A stretch of DNA of 53,274 nucleotides from CAYSGX01 sp964518215 (GTDB lineage: Bacteria > Bacteroidota > Bacteroidia > Chitinophagales > CAIOSU01). Every line of letters starts with the position of its first letter. Position 1 is the first letter of the stretch. The notes under the pieces are model-generated. The model saw only the letters and a list, made by a program, of their open reading frames with translations. It did not search any database and was not told the origin of the DNA. This document shows positions 1 through 10,500 of the stretch, piece by piece. Position numbers and translations under genes: made by a program. The stretch is taken from assembly GCA_964518215.1 (NCBI GenBank), contig CAZFFP010000016.1:1-53274 (forward strand). The letters are read 5' to 3'.

Positions 1-823
1 CGTTATGAAGCCCAGAGGAATTATAAGAAGAAATTAATTCTATAGAGCCATCATTTTGGTTTTCTCCAATAACAATTCGGGAATAAGTAATACTCTCAGT
101 TATATTGGTTCCCAAGAAGACTCTTTGAGCATTTAGATTTACCTCCGAGGTATTTACCTCAAGATTATTATCGCTTAATCTAAACCTCACATTTCCAAAT
201 GTGTTTTTCGCTTCAATAATCGGATTAAATGGGGTAGCTGAGCGAATATCTAAAGTGGCTACTGCCGAAGCTGTATTAATACCAAACATTCCAGTATTTG
301 AAAAAGTAAAAATTGAATTGCCTGATGTATTCCTTATATCAAACCTTGCAGCCGGACTTTCTACCCCAATTCCAACATTTCCGTTGCTTAATATTCTGAA
401 CATGGCATTGCCGCTATTATCCCTTATTGCTAAGGGATGTCCGTTTCCTTGAATTTCTAATCTGCTCGTGGGGTTGTCAACTCCAATGCCTACAAACCCA
501 TTGCTTTTTATGATGAAATCTGTTACCCAATTGCTCAATACTTGTCGTCTGATTACAAAATGGTCGCCCATTGAAGTTCCCCCTCCGCAAAACAAAGATG
601 GGCGGGTTATTGCCAATGTTGCAATATTATTGGTCAGGCAACTGGGTTTTATTTCGACCGAAGCGGCAGGCGTGGTATTGTAAATTCCTGTAGCGGCTCC
701 GTCTTGCCAAATAAGTGAGTTCACGCCTCCTTGTTTCAATAAATAATTCTGAGCCGGAAGTATTGATGTAACAAATAATAAGGCGGAAAACAGCAGTAAC
801 TTTTTTGTGATGTTTGCTTTCAT
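1..823 (-). CDS. Secreted tail-fibre-like repeat protein, 3' part missing
   Basis: The frame stays open from the ATG at 823 to the window edge, giving about 274 residues with no stop, so the C-terminus lies outside. The first 25 residues form a signal peptide (MKANITKK, a hydrophobic stretch, then cleavage near LPAQ). After it come at least two copies of a repeat of the form VGIGxxxPxxRxxI, at about residues 112-127 and 149-164, with a weaker third copy. This pattern is common in long secreted Bacteroidota proteins that resemble phage tail fibres, some of which end in an intramolecular chaperone domain; whether this one does cannot be seen. It is probably a surface or extracellular structural protein. 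No enzymatic motif is visible. Confidence is good that it is a real gene and low for any specific role. Confidence 0.75.
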   Translation of the reverse strand, partial: MKANITKKLLLFSALLFVTSILPAQNYLLKQGGVNSLIWQDGAATGIYNTTPAASVEIKPSCLTNNIATLAITRPSLFCGGGTSMGDHFVIRRQVLSNWVTDFIIKSNGFVGIGVDNPTSRLEIQGNGHPLAIRDNSGNAMFRILSNGNVGIGVESPAARFDIRNTSGNSIFTFSNTGMFGINTASAVATLDIRSATPFNPIIEAKNTFGNVRFRLSDNNLEVNTSEVNLNAQRVFLGTNITESITYSRIVIGENQNDGSIELISSYNSSGLHN

Positions 824-1173
824 AATAAAATGGTTTTGGTTATTTATGAAAGCAAAAATTCGATGATAAAATAATTCAAAAAAGGCAAATTAATTCAAAT
901 TTTGACACTTAAAATTCCAGCAAAAAAACTTAACTAATTTATTATCAATATATTAAATTAAAAATTCAGGGGGCATTTTTGACACACAAAAAGTGGGATG
1001 TTTGAAATTAAAAATCAAAATTTAACGGATTACAGTTACTGTATTAATGTTATGTTTAAGGCATTTAATTTTATTATTCCCTTCTTCGCTCGCCTTTGGC
1101 GAATGGTTGAGTATCAGCATCCGGTCCGGCTATTTGAAACGCAGGAGGGGAGCAAGAAAGGAGCGGGAAATTT
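824..1173. other. Intergenic region, no gene seen
   Basis: An AT-rich stretch between the start of the edge gene and the 3' end of the PIF1-type helicase. Short frames on the plus strand overlap the end of the helicase gene and read as its complement; none has a recognisable start context or domain. No clear TAnnTTTG promoter element was found for the gene on its left. Confidence 0.5.
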
Positions 1174-3423
1174 TCAGGAAGCACCCTCTTTTTTATACCT
1201 CATGCCATTCAGCACCATGCGCATATCGGAATAGTCGAAGGCATCGCCCAGTTCGCGCTTCATGGCTGCGTAGTTTTCTGAGCCGTATTGTTTAATAAAC
1301 GATTGCAATTGAGCAATATAATCTTTCGGAAGCACCTCATACACATTTATTTCGCCTTCGGCTATCCATTTGGCAAAATGTCCCTTAATGGTTCCAACCG
1401 TAAGCGAACGTATGGCGGCAATTTCTTCTATGGTTTTTCCTTCGCGATACAAATCAAGAGTATCGTTATAGGTGCCGCCTTTTTCTTTTTTACCCGAAGT
1501 AAGCGAGGTTTTTACCTGAGGCAATTTTTCTTTGGTAAATATTATGGTTCCGCTGTAAATCGCTTCATCGAGAAACTTAGCGTTGTATAGTTGATTCACT
1601 TTCATCCAGAATAATTCTTCTGTAGCCTGTAGTTGTTGCACATATTTTTTTACCCGTGCCTTGAATGCCATGTGTGCTATATGTTCGTGCAGAGGCGTAA
1701 TGAGTTCTGTAAAAATCTTTTCGGTAAAATATTCCACTGCTTTGGCGCTGCGCTCTTTCAGTACGGAAATGTTTTTTGAATCGTGCCGGTAATCGTTGAG
1801 CAATCGCTCCAATTGTTGCTGAAATTTATCCGCAGTGGCATGAATGTTTTTAAGATTACGGTCTATATTCTGAAACAGTTGGGCAGCTTCTGCTTTTTCG
1901 GGAATATCTTTTTCCATGAGCATTTCTTTCCAATCGCTAATGCCCGAATCGAGTTTATAAAAGGTGAACAGTTGCATGAGTTGTTCATAAGCAAAAGCCT
2001 GTTTTTCGCCTTTCAGAATATTTTCCAACTCACGAACGCCATGATGCGAATCGGTGAAGCGGGTAATGCGCTCATCGCCAAACAATACATTGGGGCGAAT
2101 GAGTGAATGCAGTACAATGCCTTCCAAACTGCGGCAACGGCTCAGCGCCACATACACCTGCCCGGCAGCAAACGATTGCCCGGCATCTATAATTACTTTA
2201 TCGAAAGTTAATCCCTGACTTTTGTGAATAGTAACCGCCCAAGCTAAGCGCAGCGGATACTGACTGAAGGTGCCGACAACTTTTTTCTGAATTTTATCAG
2301 AATCGGCTTCCATACTGTAATTAATATTTTCCCACGTTTCGCGCTTCAGTTGATAATCTTGATTATCGTCATTAAAGGTTACGATGATATTGCCATCATC
2401 AATTTTTTTCACAACGGCTAATTTTCCGTTGAAATACATGCCGTCCACCACATCGTTTTTAATAAACATTACCTGTGCTCCTTCTTTCAGTTGCAGCACT
2501 TTTTCGCAGGGATACACATGGTCGGGAAAATCGTCTTTCACAATGGCTTCGAACAAATGTGTTCTGCCGGGAAGTTTGTGCAGTTCTTCTTCATTCACGC
2601 TATCGGCTTTGCGATTGTGTGTAGTCAACAGAATATATCCTTCTTCGGTAGGTTGAAAATCGGGCTTATAGCGGGTTTTGAGTTGTTCGTAATCGTCTTC
2701 TTCCAATTGCTGGTGGCGAATATTGTTGAGCAAACTCAAAAACCGCTCATCGCTTTGACGAAAAATCTGTTTCAATTCCACATGTGCGGCATCTATGCTT
2801 TTCCATACGTGCGAATCGAAAAAATATGGACTGTCGTAATACTGTTTCAGAATTGCCCACTCATGGTCGCGCACTACCGGAGGCAACTGGTGCATATCGC
2901 CAATAACCATCACCTGCACGCCTCCAAAAGGTTTGCGGATTCTGCGCACGGTGCGTAAAGCAAAATCTATGGCGTCTAAAATATCGCAACGCACCATACT
3001 CACCTCATCTATAATGAGCATTTGCATTTCATGAATCACTCGGAGTTTTTCTTTTCTGAATCGCAGATGGCTCGCCAATGCTCTTTGGTTGGTGGCAACA
3101 TTCATATCCACATAGTCGTTGGAAGGAATAAAAGAAGTAACCGGCAAATGAAACATGGAGTGGATGGTAACACCCCCGGCATTAATGGCAGCTACGCCCG
3201 TTGGCGCTACAATCACAATGTTTTTTGTGGTCTTTGCCGCAATATTTTTGAGCAACGTGGTTTTGCCCGTACCGGCTTTTCCGGTAAGAAAAAAATGCTT
3301 GCCCGTTTGAAGGGCAAATTGTTCGGCTATTTGTAATTCGGGGTTTTGCAAGAGCGTATTTAATTTGAAATAATTAAGAGTAAATATCGAAAAATCTGAA
3401 AACTTCGCAGCAAATGCAGGCAA
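1174..3423 (-). CDS. PIF1-type superfamily 1B DNA helicase with C-terminal helix-turn-helix
   Basis: A 749-residue 5'-3' DNA helicase of the PIF1/RecD2 type, expected to unwind duplex or G-quadruplex DNA in the cytoplasm. Walker A is GKAGTGKTT at residues 48-56. The GVAAINAGGVTIHSMF signature lies at about 76-91, Walker B is IIDEVSM at 137-143, and motif III is GDMHQLPPV at 175-183. The superfamily 1B end motifs AVTIHKSQG and YVALSR lie at roughly 400-435. Residues from about 640 on (YNDTLDLYREGKTIEEIA and following) look like the RecQ-associated helix-turn-helix domain often fused to Bacteroidota PIF1 proteins. The start is uncertain: the first 20 residues before LNTLLQNPEL are not obviously conserved and a later start is possible. 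It diverges from the sensor kinase gene. Confidence 0.85.
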   Translation of the reverse strand: MPAFAAKFSDFSIFTLNYFKLNTLLQNPELQIAEQFALQTGKHFFLTGKAGTGKTTLLKNIAAKTTKNIVIVAPTGVAAINAGGVTIHSMFHLPVTSFIPSNDYVDMNVATNQRALASHLRFRKEKLRVIHEMQMLIIDEVSMVRCDILDAIDFALRTVRRIRKPFGGVQVMVIGDMHQLPPVVRDHEWAILKQYYDSPYFFDSHVWKSIDAAHVELKQIFRQSDERFLSLLNNIRHQQLEEDDYEQLKTRYKPDFQPTEEGYILLTTHNRKADSVNEEELHKLPGRTHLFEAIVKDDFPDHVYPCEKVLQLKEGAQVMFIKNDVVDGMYFNGKLAVVKKIDDGNIIVTFNDDNQDYQLKRETWENINYSMEADSDKIQKKVVGTFSQYPLRLAWAVTIHKSQGLTFDKVIIDAGQSFAAGQVYVALSRCRSLEGIVLHSLIRPNVLFGDERITRFTDSHHGVRELENILKGEKQAFAYEQLMQLFTFYKLDSGISDWKEMLMEKDIPEKAEAAQLFQNIDRNLKNIHATADKFQQQLERLLNDYRHDSKNISVLKERSAKAVEYFTEKIFTELITPLHEHIAHMAFKARVKKYVQQLQATEELFWMKVNQLYNAKFLDEAIYSGTIIFTKEKLPQVKTSLTSGKKEKGGTYNDTLDLYREGKTIEEIAAIRSLTVGTIKGHFAKWIAEGEINVYEVLPKDYIAQLQSFIKQYGSENYAAMKRELGDAFDYSDMRMVLNGMRYKKEGAS

Positions 3424-3501
3424 AAAATTAATCAGGCAATGTGCTGTTAAACTTTGTTAAGCCAAAGCCTGCCGCCATTTGCCTCACGTTACCTTTACGC
3501 T

Positions 3502-5022
3502 GTGAACAAAAAAATAATCAATGCAGTAATTGTATTAATGGCAATTGTGGTAACCGCCATACTTGTGATACAATTTGTTTGGATTAAAAAAGCCATCGAA
3601 CTCAAAGAGCAGCAATTCGGTCAAAGCGTGCATGATGCTTTGAGCGAGGTTGCAACAAGCATCGAGCGCGAAAATTCATACCGCAAATTTCCTTCAGAAC
3701 TACTAAGCAATAGTTTTCCTTTCGGGGCAAATGTAGGCATTGATTATTCGCTTCTCGAAAGCCAAATGGAATGGATGGCAACTCAAATACTTGATTCCAC
3801 CGGAGACCATCAAATTACTTTTCAGCAGAAAGACCCAAACATCAACGATTCTATTTACAATTTCTGGGAAGAAAAAATGTCTGACACTTCCATGTTGGGA
3901 ACCATAATGCTGAATGCTCAAAGCAGACAAGCAATTTTTAACGAGTGGATTCGGCAGTTTTTTCAACAATCAATTGAGACGCGAGACAGCATGATCGAAA
4001 GCAAAATGCAACAAATCATTGAGCGTTCGATGAAGCAGCACGGCATTAAAATTCCATTTGTATTTATTGTAAAAGATTTTTTTGGAAACACCGTAATGGA
4101 AAGCGACCACCCCGAAGTGCAAAAAAGAGGAACCGTTTATCAGATTGTATTGTATTCCAACGATTTTTTCTCCATGCCCAACTATTTATTTCTCTATTTT
4201 CCCAGCCAAAAGCAATACATCATTCGCAGTCTGGGTTCACTGTCTATTATTTCAATAGTGTCGGTGCTGATTATTATGCTTTGTTTTACCTACATCATTA
4301 ATGTTGTTTTTCAGCAGAAAAAATTGTCTGATATGAAAACCGATTTCATCAACAACATGACTCATGAACTGAAAACTCCGGTAGCTACTATTTCGTTAGC
4401 CAGCGAAATGCTGAAGAAAGACGATATCTGCACCAATAAAGACAAATCGCTGCGCTATGCCGGAATTATTTACGATGAAAATAAACGATTGGGCGACCAG
4501 GTAGAAAAAGTGTTGCAAATGGCAGTGTTAGACAAAGGCGATTTGCAGTTGAAAAAAACCATGATAAATGCCCACAACATTATTCAAAGAGTAGCAGACA
4601 AATTATCGTTGCAGATAGAAAATAAAGAAGGAATTCTGAACCTGTATTTGAACGCGCCTCAACCCATGTTGCCCGCAGACGAAATTCACTTCACCAATAT
4701 CATCTTCAATCTGCTGGATAATGCCATAAAGTATTCTAAAGAAGCCCCTCAAATAAGCGTTACTACTCTTGGCACCGAGGATATTCTGAAAATCATAGTG
4801 GCAGATAAAGGCATCGGCATGAGTAAAGAATCGCAAAAACGAGTTTTTGAAAAATTTTACCGGGTGCCTACCGGAAATATTCACAATGTGAAAGGGTTCG
4901 GATTAGGATTGAGCTATGTGAAAGCAACCGTAGAAGCACACGGAGGAAAAATTAATTTGCAGAGCGAACTGGGAAAAGGCAGCAAGTTCATTATTTCGCT
5001 TCCACTGAAAGCAATTGTTTAA
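3502..5022 (+). CDS. Membrane sensor histidine kinase, orphan
   Basis: A two-pass inner-membrane histidine kinase of about 506 residues when started at the GTG at 3502 (NKKIINAVIVLMAIVV). A TTG 48 bp upstream would add 16 residues that do not look like a membrane leader, so the GTG is preferred. A first membrane helix lies at residues 5-25, an extracytoplasmic sensor region of about 220 residues follows, and a second helix lies at about 245-270. The HisKA H-box is NNMTHELKTP (His288), the N-box is IIFNLLDNAIKYSK, the G1 box DKGIGM, the F-box FEKFYRV and the G2 box GFGLGLSYVK, so every ATPase motif is intact. No response regulator is adjacent, so its partner must lie elsewhere. The signal sensed is unknown. 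Confidence 0.85.
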   Translation: MNKKIINAVIVLMAIVVTAILVIQFVWIKKAIELKEQQFGQSVHDALSEVATSIERENSYRKFPSELLSNSFPFGANVGIDYSLLESQMEWMATQILDSTGDHQITFQQKDPNINDSIYNFWEEKMSDTSMLGTIMLNAQSRQAIFNEWIRQFFQQSIETRDSMIESKMQQIIERSMKQHGIKIPFVFIVKDFFGNTVMESDHPEVQKRGTVYQIVLYSNDFFSMPNYLFLYFPSQKQYIIRSLGSLSIISIVSVLIIMLCFTYIINVVFQQKKLSDMKTDFINNMTHELKTPVATISLASEMLKKDDICTNKDKSLRYAGIIYDENKRLGDQVEKVLQMAVLDKGDLQLKKTMINAHNIIQRVADKLSLQIENKEGILNLYLNAPQPMLPADEIHFTNIIFNLLDNAIKYSKEAPQISVTTLGTEDILKIIVADKGIGMSKESQKRVFEKFYRVPTGNIHNVKGFGLGLSYVKATVEAHGGKINLQSELGKGSKFIISLPLKAIV

Positions 5023-5094
5023 TATATTTTAGGGAAACAAAATCTGTTATAAACAGCCTTATTTTTCATTCATTATGTGAATATTAAATATGCA

Positions 5095-5102
5095 TAAATT
5101 TG
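5095..5102 (+). promoter_or_regulatory. Candidate -7 promoter element for acpP-fabF
   Basis: TAAATTTG fits the Bacteroidota -7 consensus TAnnTTTG and lies 79 bp before the acpP ATG. No convincing TTTG at the -33 position was found. Just upstream, 5044-5056 is a short CTGTT/AACAG hairpin followed by a T-rich stretch that could end the kinase transcript. Confidence 0.35.
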
Positions 5103-5181
5103 AAAATAAAATCCCATATTTGCTCATAAAGCCGCAAATGCGTTTCTTTGCGCTGATTTTCTAAAATCAAAAACCAACCCC

Positions 5182-5418
5182 ATGTCTGAAATTACAGCAA
5201 GAGTTAAAAAAATAATCGTAGAAAAATTAGGCGTTGACGAAGCAGAAGTTACGCCAGAAGCCAGCTTCACCAACGACTTAGGAGCTGACTCATTAGATAC
5301 GGTTGAACTGATTATGGAATTTGAAAAAGAGTTCAATATTTCCATTCCTGACGAGCAAGCAGAACAGATTCAAACCGTTGGTCAGGCTATTTCCTATTTG
5401 GAAGAGCACATTAAATAA
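5182..5418 (+). CDS. acpP: Acyl carrier protein
   Basis: A 78-residue acidic four-helix protein that carries growing acyl chains on a phosphopantetheine arm during type II fatty acid synthesis. The attachment site is Ser37 in the motif GADSLDTVEL. Length and the pattern SEITARVKKIIVEKLGV are typical of housekeeping bacterial ACP. It is followed after 11 bp by fabF, the usual acpP-fabF pair; the rnc gene that often comes next in Bacteroidota is not present here. Function is very likely. Confidence 0.97.
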   Translation: MSEITARVKKIIVEKLGVDEAEVTPEASFTNDLGADSLDTVELIMEFEKEFNISIPDEQAEQIQTVGQAISYLEEHIK

Positions 5419-5429
5419 ACCACCTTTTC

Positions 5430-6686
5430 ATGATGCTGAGGCGAGTCGTAGTTACCGGACTGGGCGCCATCACACCTGTTGGAAACGATTTGCATTCGAT
5501 GTGGAAAAGTCTCATTGAAGGCAAGTCGGGAGCTGCGCCTATTACATTGTTCGATGCCTCGAAATACAAAACCCGTTTTGCTTGTGAAGTGAAAGGTTTT
5601 GATGCGGCAGCATTTTTGGATAAAAAGGAAGCCCGCAAAATGGACCGCTTTTGCCATTTTGCTCTGGTATCGTCTGACGAAGCCATTAAGGATGCCGGAA
5701 TTGATTCTGAAAAAATCAATAAAAACCGGGTGGGCGTTATCTGGGGTTCGGGCATTGGCGGCATCAGCACGTTCGATGAAGAGATGGAGAATTACTTCAC
5801 CGTAACCGGTCGCGAACCCAAGTTCAATCCGTTCTTCATCCCCAAAATGATTCTCGACATTGCCCCCGGGCATATTTCCATTCGTCATGGATTCAGAGGT
5901 CCCAACTATGCTACTGTTTCGGCATGTGCTTCTTCTACTCATGCCATTATTGATGCTTTCACTCAAATCAGATTAGGCAAGGCAGATGTTATTGTTACCG
6001 GAGGCTCAGAAGCGGCAGTTTGCGAGTCGGGCATTGGCGGGTTTACTTCCATGCGTGCCATGTCGCAGCGCAACGATGACCCTGCCACCGCATCGCGCCC
6101 CTTCGATAAAGACCGCGATGGTTTTGTATTGGGCGAAGGTGGCGGCAGCCTTATTTTGGAAGATTTGGAGCATGCGTTGGCTCGCGGAGCAAAAATTTAT
6201 GCCGAAGTAGCCGGTGGCGGTATGTGTGCCGATGCTTATCACATCACCGCTCCACATCCTGACGGGTTGGGCGCTGCCACGGTAATGCAACTAACGCTGA
6301 ATGACGCGGGCATGAAGCCGGAAGAAATTGACTACATCAATGTGCATGGCACTTCAACTCCATTGGGCGATATCAGCGAAACCAAGGCTATTGTAAATGT
6401 ATTTGGCAAACATGCCTATCAACTCCAAATCAGTGCTACCAAGTCCATGACCGGGCATTTATTGGGTGCAGCCGGTGCGGTGGAAGCCATCATTTCTGTA
6501 TTGGCGCTGAAAAATCAAATGGTTCCTCCAACTGCCAATCATTTTACCGATGACCCTGAAATTGATGCGAATCTGAATCTCACTTTCAACCAACCGCATC
6601 AACGCAATATTCGCGCTGCCCTCAGCAATACCTTTGGTTTTGGCGGACACAACGCTTCGGTGATTTTTAAAAAATACGAAGGGTGA
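5430..6686 (+). CDS. fabF: 3-oxoacyl-[ACP] synthase II (KAS II)
   Basis: A 418-residue condensing enzyme that elongates acyl-ACP with malonyl-ACP. The catalytic triad is visible: Cys166 in SACASSTHA, His306 in NVHGTSTPLGD and His343 in SMTGHLLGAAG. These are each offset by three from the usual FabF numbering, as expected for the slightly longer N-terminus (MMLRRVVVTGLG). Two adjacent ATG codons open the gene; either could be used. Together with acpP 11 bp upstream it forms a two-gene operon. No terminator is obvious downstream. Confidence 0.96.
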   Translation: MMLRRVVVTGLGAITPVGNDLHSMWKSLIEGKSGAAPITLFDASKYKTRFACEVKGFDAAAFLDKKEARKMDRFCHFALVSSDEAIKDAGIDSEKINKNRVGVIWGSGIGGISTFDEEMENYFTVTGREPKFNPFFIPKMILDIAPGHISIRHGFRGPNYATVSACASSTHAIIDAFTQIRLGKADVIVTGGSEAAVCESGIGGFTSMRAMSQRNDDPATASRPFDKDRDGFVLGEGGGSLILEDLEHALARGAKIYAEVAGGGMCADAYHITAPHPDGLGAATVMQLTLNDAGMKPEEIDYINVHGTSTPLGDISETKAIVNVFGKHAYQLQISATKSMTGHLLGAAGAVEAIISVLALKNQMVPPTANHFTDDPEIDANLNLTFNQPHQRNIRAALSNTFGFGGHNASVIFKKYEG

Positions 6687-7520
6687 AATTTGGGCTGCTC
6701 AACAGCGTAAGTTATTCGTGGTTTTAAATATCTGTATTCAGCACTGGAATAATTTTCTTTTAATAAAAATCTGCAGAGCCCCGAAGCGTCAGGAAAGTAT
6801 AGGCTTGAATTTTACTAAAGATTTTTCCTGAAAAAAGAGCAGTATTGGGGCAAGCTTTGTTGTAGGAAAGAATTAAGTTTCCTCTTAGACTTAATGCCAA
6901 AATAATCCATAACTCAGGTTAAAAATTTGTGTAGAGATTTATATTGATTTATCACTTTTGAAACACATCGTTTTGCAAAATGAAAGCAAAATAACATAAA
7001 GGCGAAAACCTTAATGTCTTGTAAGAAAAAAGGTTGGCAAATTTGTCTTTTGGGCTTTACTTTGATGAATGGTTTATCTTTTAATGGGAGCATTAACTCC
7101 ACGTTTCATTATTATTCAGATAAAAATTCAACTGAAAAGAATATGAAAACCAACCAACCACTTACCCTTGATTTGTTAAAAACCTGTTTGTTGAGCATAG
7201 TTCTGTGGCTTATGATAGAAAAATGAATGAATCTGTAAATTAATCCGGTCAATCATTTGGCGTTATATTATCTTCATACATAGCTAACAAATTTTATTCT
7301 ATATTCAATTAATATGTTGCTTTAATTAGAGCTTAGCCAAAACTTCATAATATTTCTTTCAATAAAATAGCTATATGAACCTCCGCTATCACAAGGCAAG
7401 AAAAATTCTTTTTGAAACTTAATATTTTGAATAAAAAGTCGCAAGTCTGCCTCGCTGATACCTGTGTGCCAGAATAGATTTTCATGTATTTTGTAAGCCC
7501 TTTTAAAACAGGGTTTACAA
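6687..7520. other. 834-bp intergenic region, no supported gene
   Basis: An AT-rich stretch between fabF and the first adhesin. A 70-codon plus frame (7014-7226) and a 92-codon minus frame reaching into the adhesin leader (7322-7600) are open, but neither has a recognisable domain, a promoter element or neighbours that support it. The last part holds a hairpin directly before the adhesin start, listed separately. It probably carries the promoter of the adhesin module, which I could not pinpoint. Confidence 0.5.
7494..7517 (+). promoter_or_regulatory. Hairpin abutting the adhesin start codon
   Basis: TAAGCCCT and AGGGTTTA pair over eight positions (one G-T wobble) across an eight-base loop. 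The 3' arm ends three bases before the ATG at 7521, so in mRNA it would cover the ribosome landing zone. A palindromic operator at the DNA level is equally possible. Confidence 0.35.
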
Positions 7521-10500
7521 ATGCATAAAATCTTTCGTGTATTTCTCGTTTTTTCCTTTTTAATTTTCTGGGTAAAAAATTCTGAAGCGCAAACTACCAT
7601 TCAAATCGGAACTGCTACCACTATTCAGCGCGAAAACCCCATAAACAGGCAAAATTATTCTACTACATTAACTCCCGGTCCTGCTCGCTACAGTGTGAGT
7701 GAATACATTTGGACCAAAGCCGAAATTAACGGGAATGCCGGAAGCAACGGCATCAATGCTTCACCTGCCTGGAACCAACCCGGATGCATCACTAATATTC
7801 AGTTTTATAAGGATGCTCAAAATTCATCAACTTCCACTTGTAATAATGTGAAGGTATATATGAAAAATAGTTCTGCTGTTTCTCTCACCACAGGTAACTG
7901 GAGCACAGCAGGATATACTCAGGTGTTTAGCGGCTCCTTCAATCATGGTGGTGCATCGCCCGGAGGTTCGGGCTGGAAAACCATAACGCTCAACGCGCCT
8001 TTCTTATATGACAATATCAATAACCTGCATGTGCTCATTACCAACGAAAGCGGTGTGGCGGTGGGCGCCTCAGGCGCGAGTGGAGATGCGCCTTCCTGGA
8101 GATTAACATCGCTCAACGGAGTTACATCCGATACGCGTTGCAGATTTTACTGGGACCCCAACGCCCTTCCAACCTTCATCAGTGCCAGTGGCAACCGCGC
8201 CAACGTGAGACTCACATTTACCTCTGCTCCTTCGAGCAACCCGCCTTCTTCCATTACCGGCACTAACACCATTTGTCAAGGCAGCAGCACTACGCTTACT
8301 GCCAATGGAGGTAACAGTTCTACCCGTTGGTTTACCGGCAGTTGCAGTGGCACTTCGACAGGCACCGGAACATCTATCACGGTGTCGCCAGCTACAACTA
8401 CCACTTATTTTGCTGCCAACACAGCCGGCTGCGATGGCACCGCATTAACCTCCTGTGTTTCATATACTGTTACTGTAAATCCTGCACCTTCGGCTCCTTC
8501 TAACCTTACAGCCAGCCCCAATCCGGTTTGCTCAGGGCAACAAGTAACTTTAAGTGGCAATAATACCGGTTCGAATACTGTCTGGTATTCGGGAACTTGC
8601 GGTGGCACACAATTAGGCACGGGGGCTTCCGTTACGGTTTCGCCTGCTTCAACTACTACCTATTTTGCAAGAAATATTGTGAGCGGATGTCAGAGCTCTT
8701 GTGCATCGGTGCAAGTGCAAACCCAAAATGCACCTGCTCAGCCCGGCACTATTTCAGGCTCGAACAATGTGTGCGTGGGAAATCAGAATTATTCCATCAG
8801 CGGGGTAAGTGGAGCCACCTCCTACAACTGGACACTGAATGGAGGAGGAACCATTACAGGCAATAATACCTCGGCAACGGTAAACTGGACACAAGGCGGC
8901 ACCTGGACCATTTCGGTTACAGCCACCAACAGTTGCGGTACAACCACTGCTCGAACTTTACAGGTTACCGTAACCGCAACCCCACCGGCTCAACCGAGCG
9001 CCATCACTGGCAATCTGAACCCCTGCACCGGACAACAAACCTATTCCATAGGTTCGGTGAGCGGAGCTACTTCTTATCAGTGGACCGTGAGTGGTGGCGG
9101 AAGCATAGTTTCGGGAGGCACTTCCACTTCGGCAACCATCAATTGGACTACTGCCGGGGGACCATACACTGTTTCAGTAGTGGCTCAGAATGTTTGTGGC
9201 AATAGCACCGCTCAAACCGTTCAGGTGAATGTGCAACCGGGCGCTCCTTCCACACCCGGACCCATCACCGGAGGCAACAATATTTGCTTAAGCAATCAGA
9301 GTTATTCCATACAGTCTGTGAGTGGCGCTACAGGATATACCTGGAGCGTAAGTGGCGGAGGAGCCATTGCTTCGGGACAAAACACTACCAATGCGAATAT
9401 CAATTGGGTGAGTGGCGGCACTTATACTATTTCGGTTACTGCCAACGGTATTTGCGGCAGCAGCGCTCCACAAACCTTGCAGGTAACGGTAGTAGCCAAT
9501 GCTCCGGTAATTTCGGGGGGCATTACCGGCAATACGAATGTTTGTCCGGGTAACCATACTTATACCGCTACGGCAACAGGAGCTACCAATTACACATGGA
9601 CGGTGCAGTCGCCCGGAACCATACAATCAGGGCAGGGCACTTCAAGTATTACAGTGAATTGGCCCTCTACAGCTGGAACTTATACAATATCGGTAGTGGC
9701 TTCAAATGTTTGCGGAAATTCATCGCCTGCATCTTCTTTGGTTACGGTTATCGGTGGAGCACCTTCACAGCCGGGAGTTATTTCAGGAAACAATAATCCT
9801 TGTCAGGGCACGAGTGCATACAGTATTACAGCCGTTTCCGGTGCAACGAATTATGTATGGACACTCAGCGGTGGAGGCAATATTCAAACAGGTCAGGGAA
9901 CTACTTCAATAAACATTAATTGGATAACAACAGGTGGTCCATATACCCTTTCTGTTTTGGCAGAAAATGCCTGCGGAAGCAGTACTGTTTCTTCGCTTGC
10001 AATCAATGTTCAACCCGGAACACCATTGGTTCCTGCTGCCATATCGGGCGATGATAATTTGTGTCCCGGTACCGCCACCTACTCTATTCCTTCGGTGAGC
10101 GGAGCAGACACTTATACCTGGACACTTTCCGGTGGAGGCAATATTTCTTCAGGACAAAACACTAATCTGATTTTAGTGAATTGGACACAATCGGGCAATC
10201 ATACCGTGTCGGTAACGGCAGGTAACAGTTGCAGCACAAGCCAACCCGTTACTTTAAATGTTAGCGTATTGCCGGGCGCCCCTGATGCTCCTGCCAATAT
10301 TTCGGGACAAAATTTTGTTTGTGCCAATGCTATTCAAACTTATTCCATTAATTCTGTTCTGAACGCAAGCAATTATCAGTGGACATTGCCCAACGGTGGC
10401 GGCACGATTACTTCGGGCAACGGAACCACACAAGTAGATATTGATTGGGGCGCAAATCCCGGCACATACAATCTGAATGTTACAGCCGAAAATTCCTGCG

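Noticed and set aside
998..1295. Two overlapping plus-strand frames beside the PIF1-type helicase end
   Set aside because: Most of their length is the complement of the helicase gene; no domain or promoter.
7014..7226. 70-codon plus-strand frame ending in a hydrophobic stretch
   Set aside because: No family resemblance, no promoter or ribosome site, and it lies in AT-rich sequence where such frames arise by chance.
7322..7600. 92-codon minus-strand frame crossing into the adhesin signal peptide
   Set aside because: It overlaps the certain start of the adhesin gene on the opposite strand and shows no domain.
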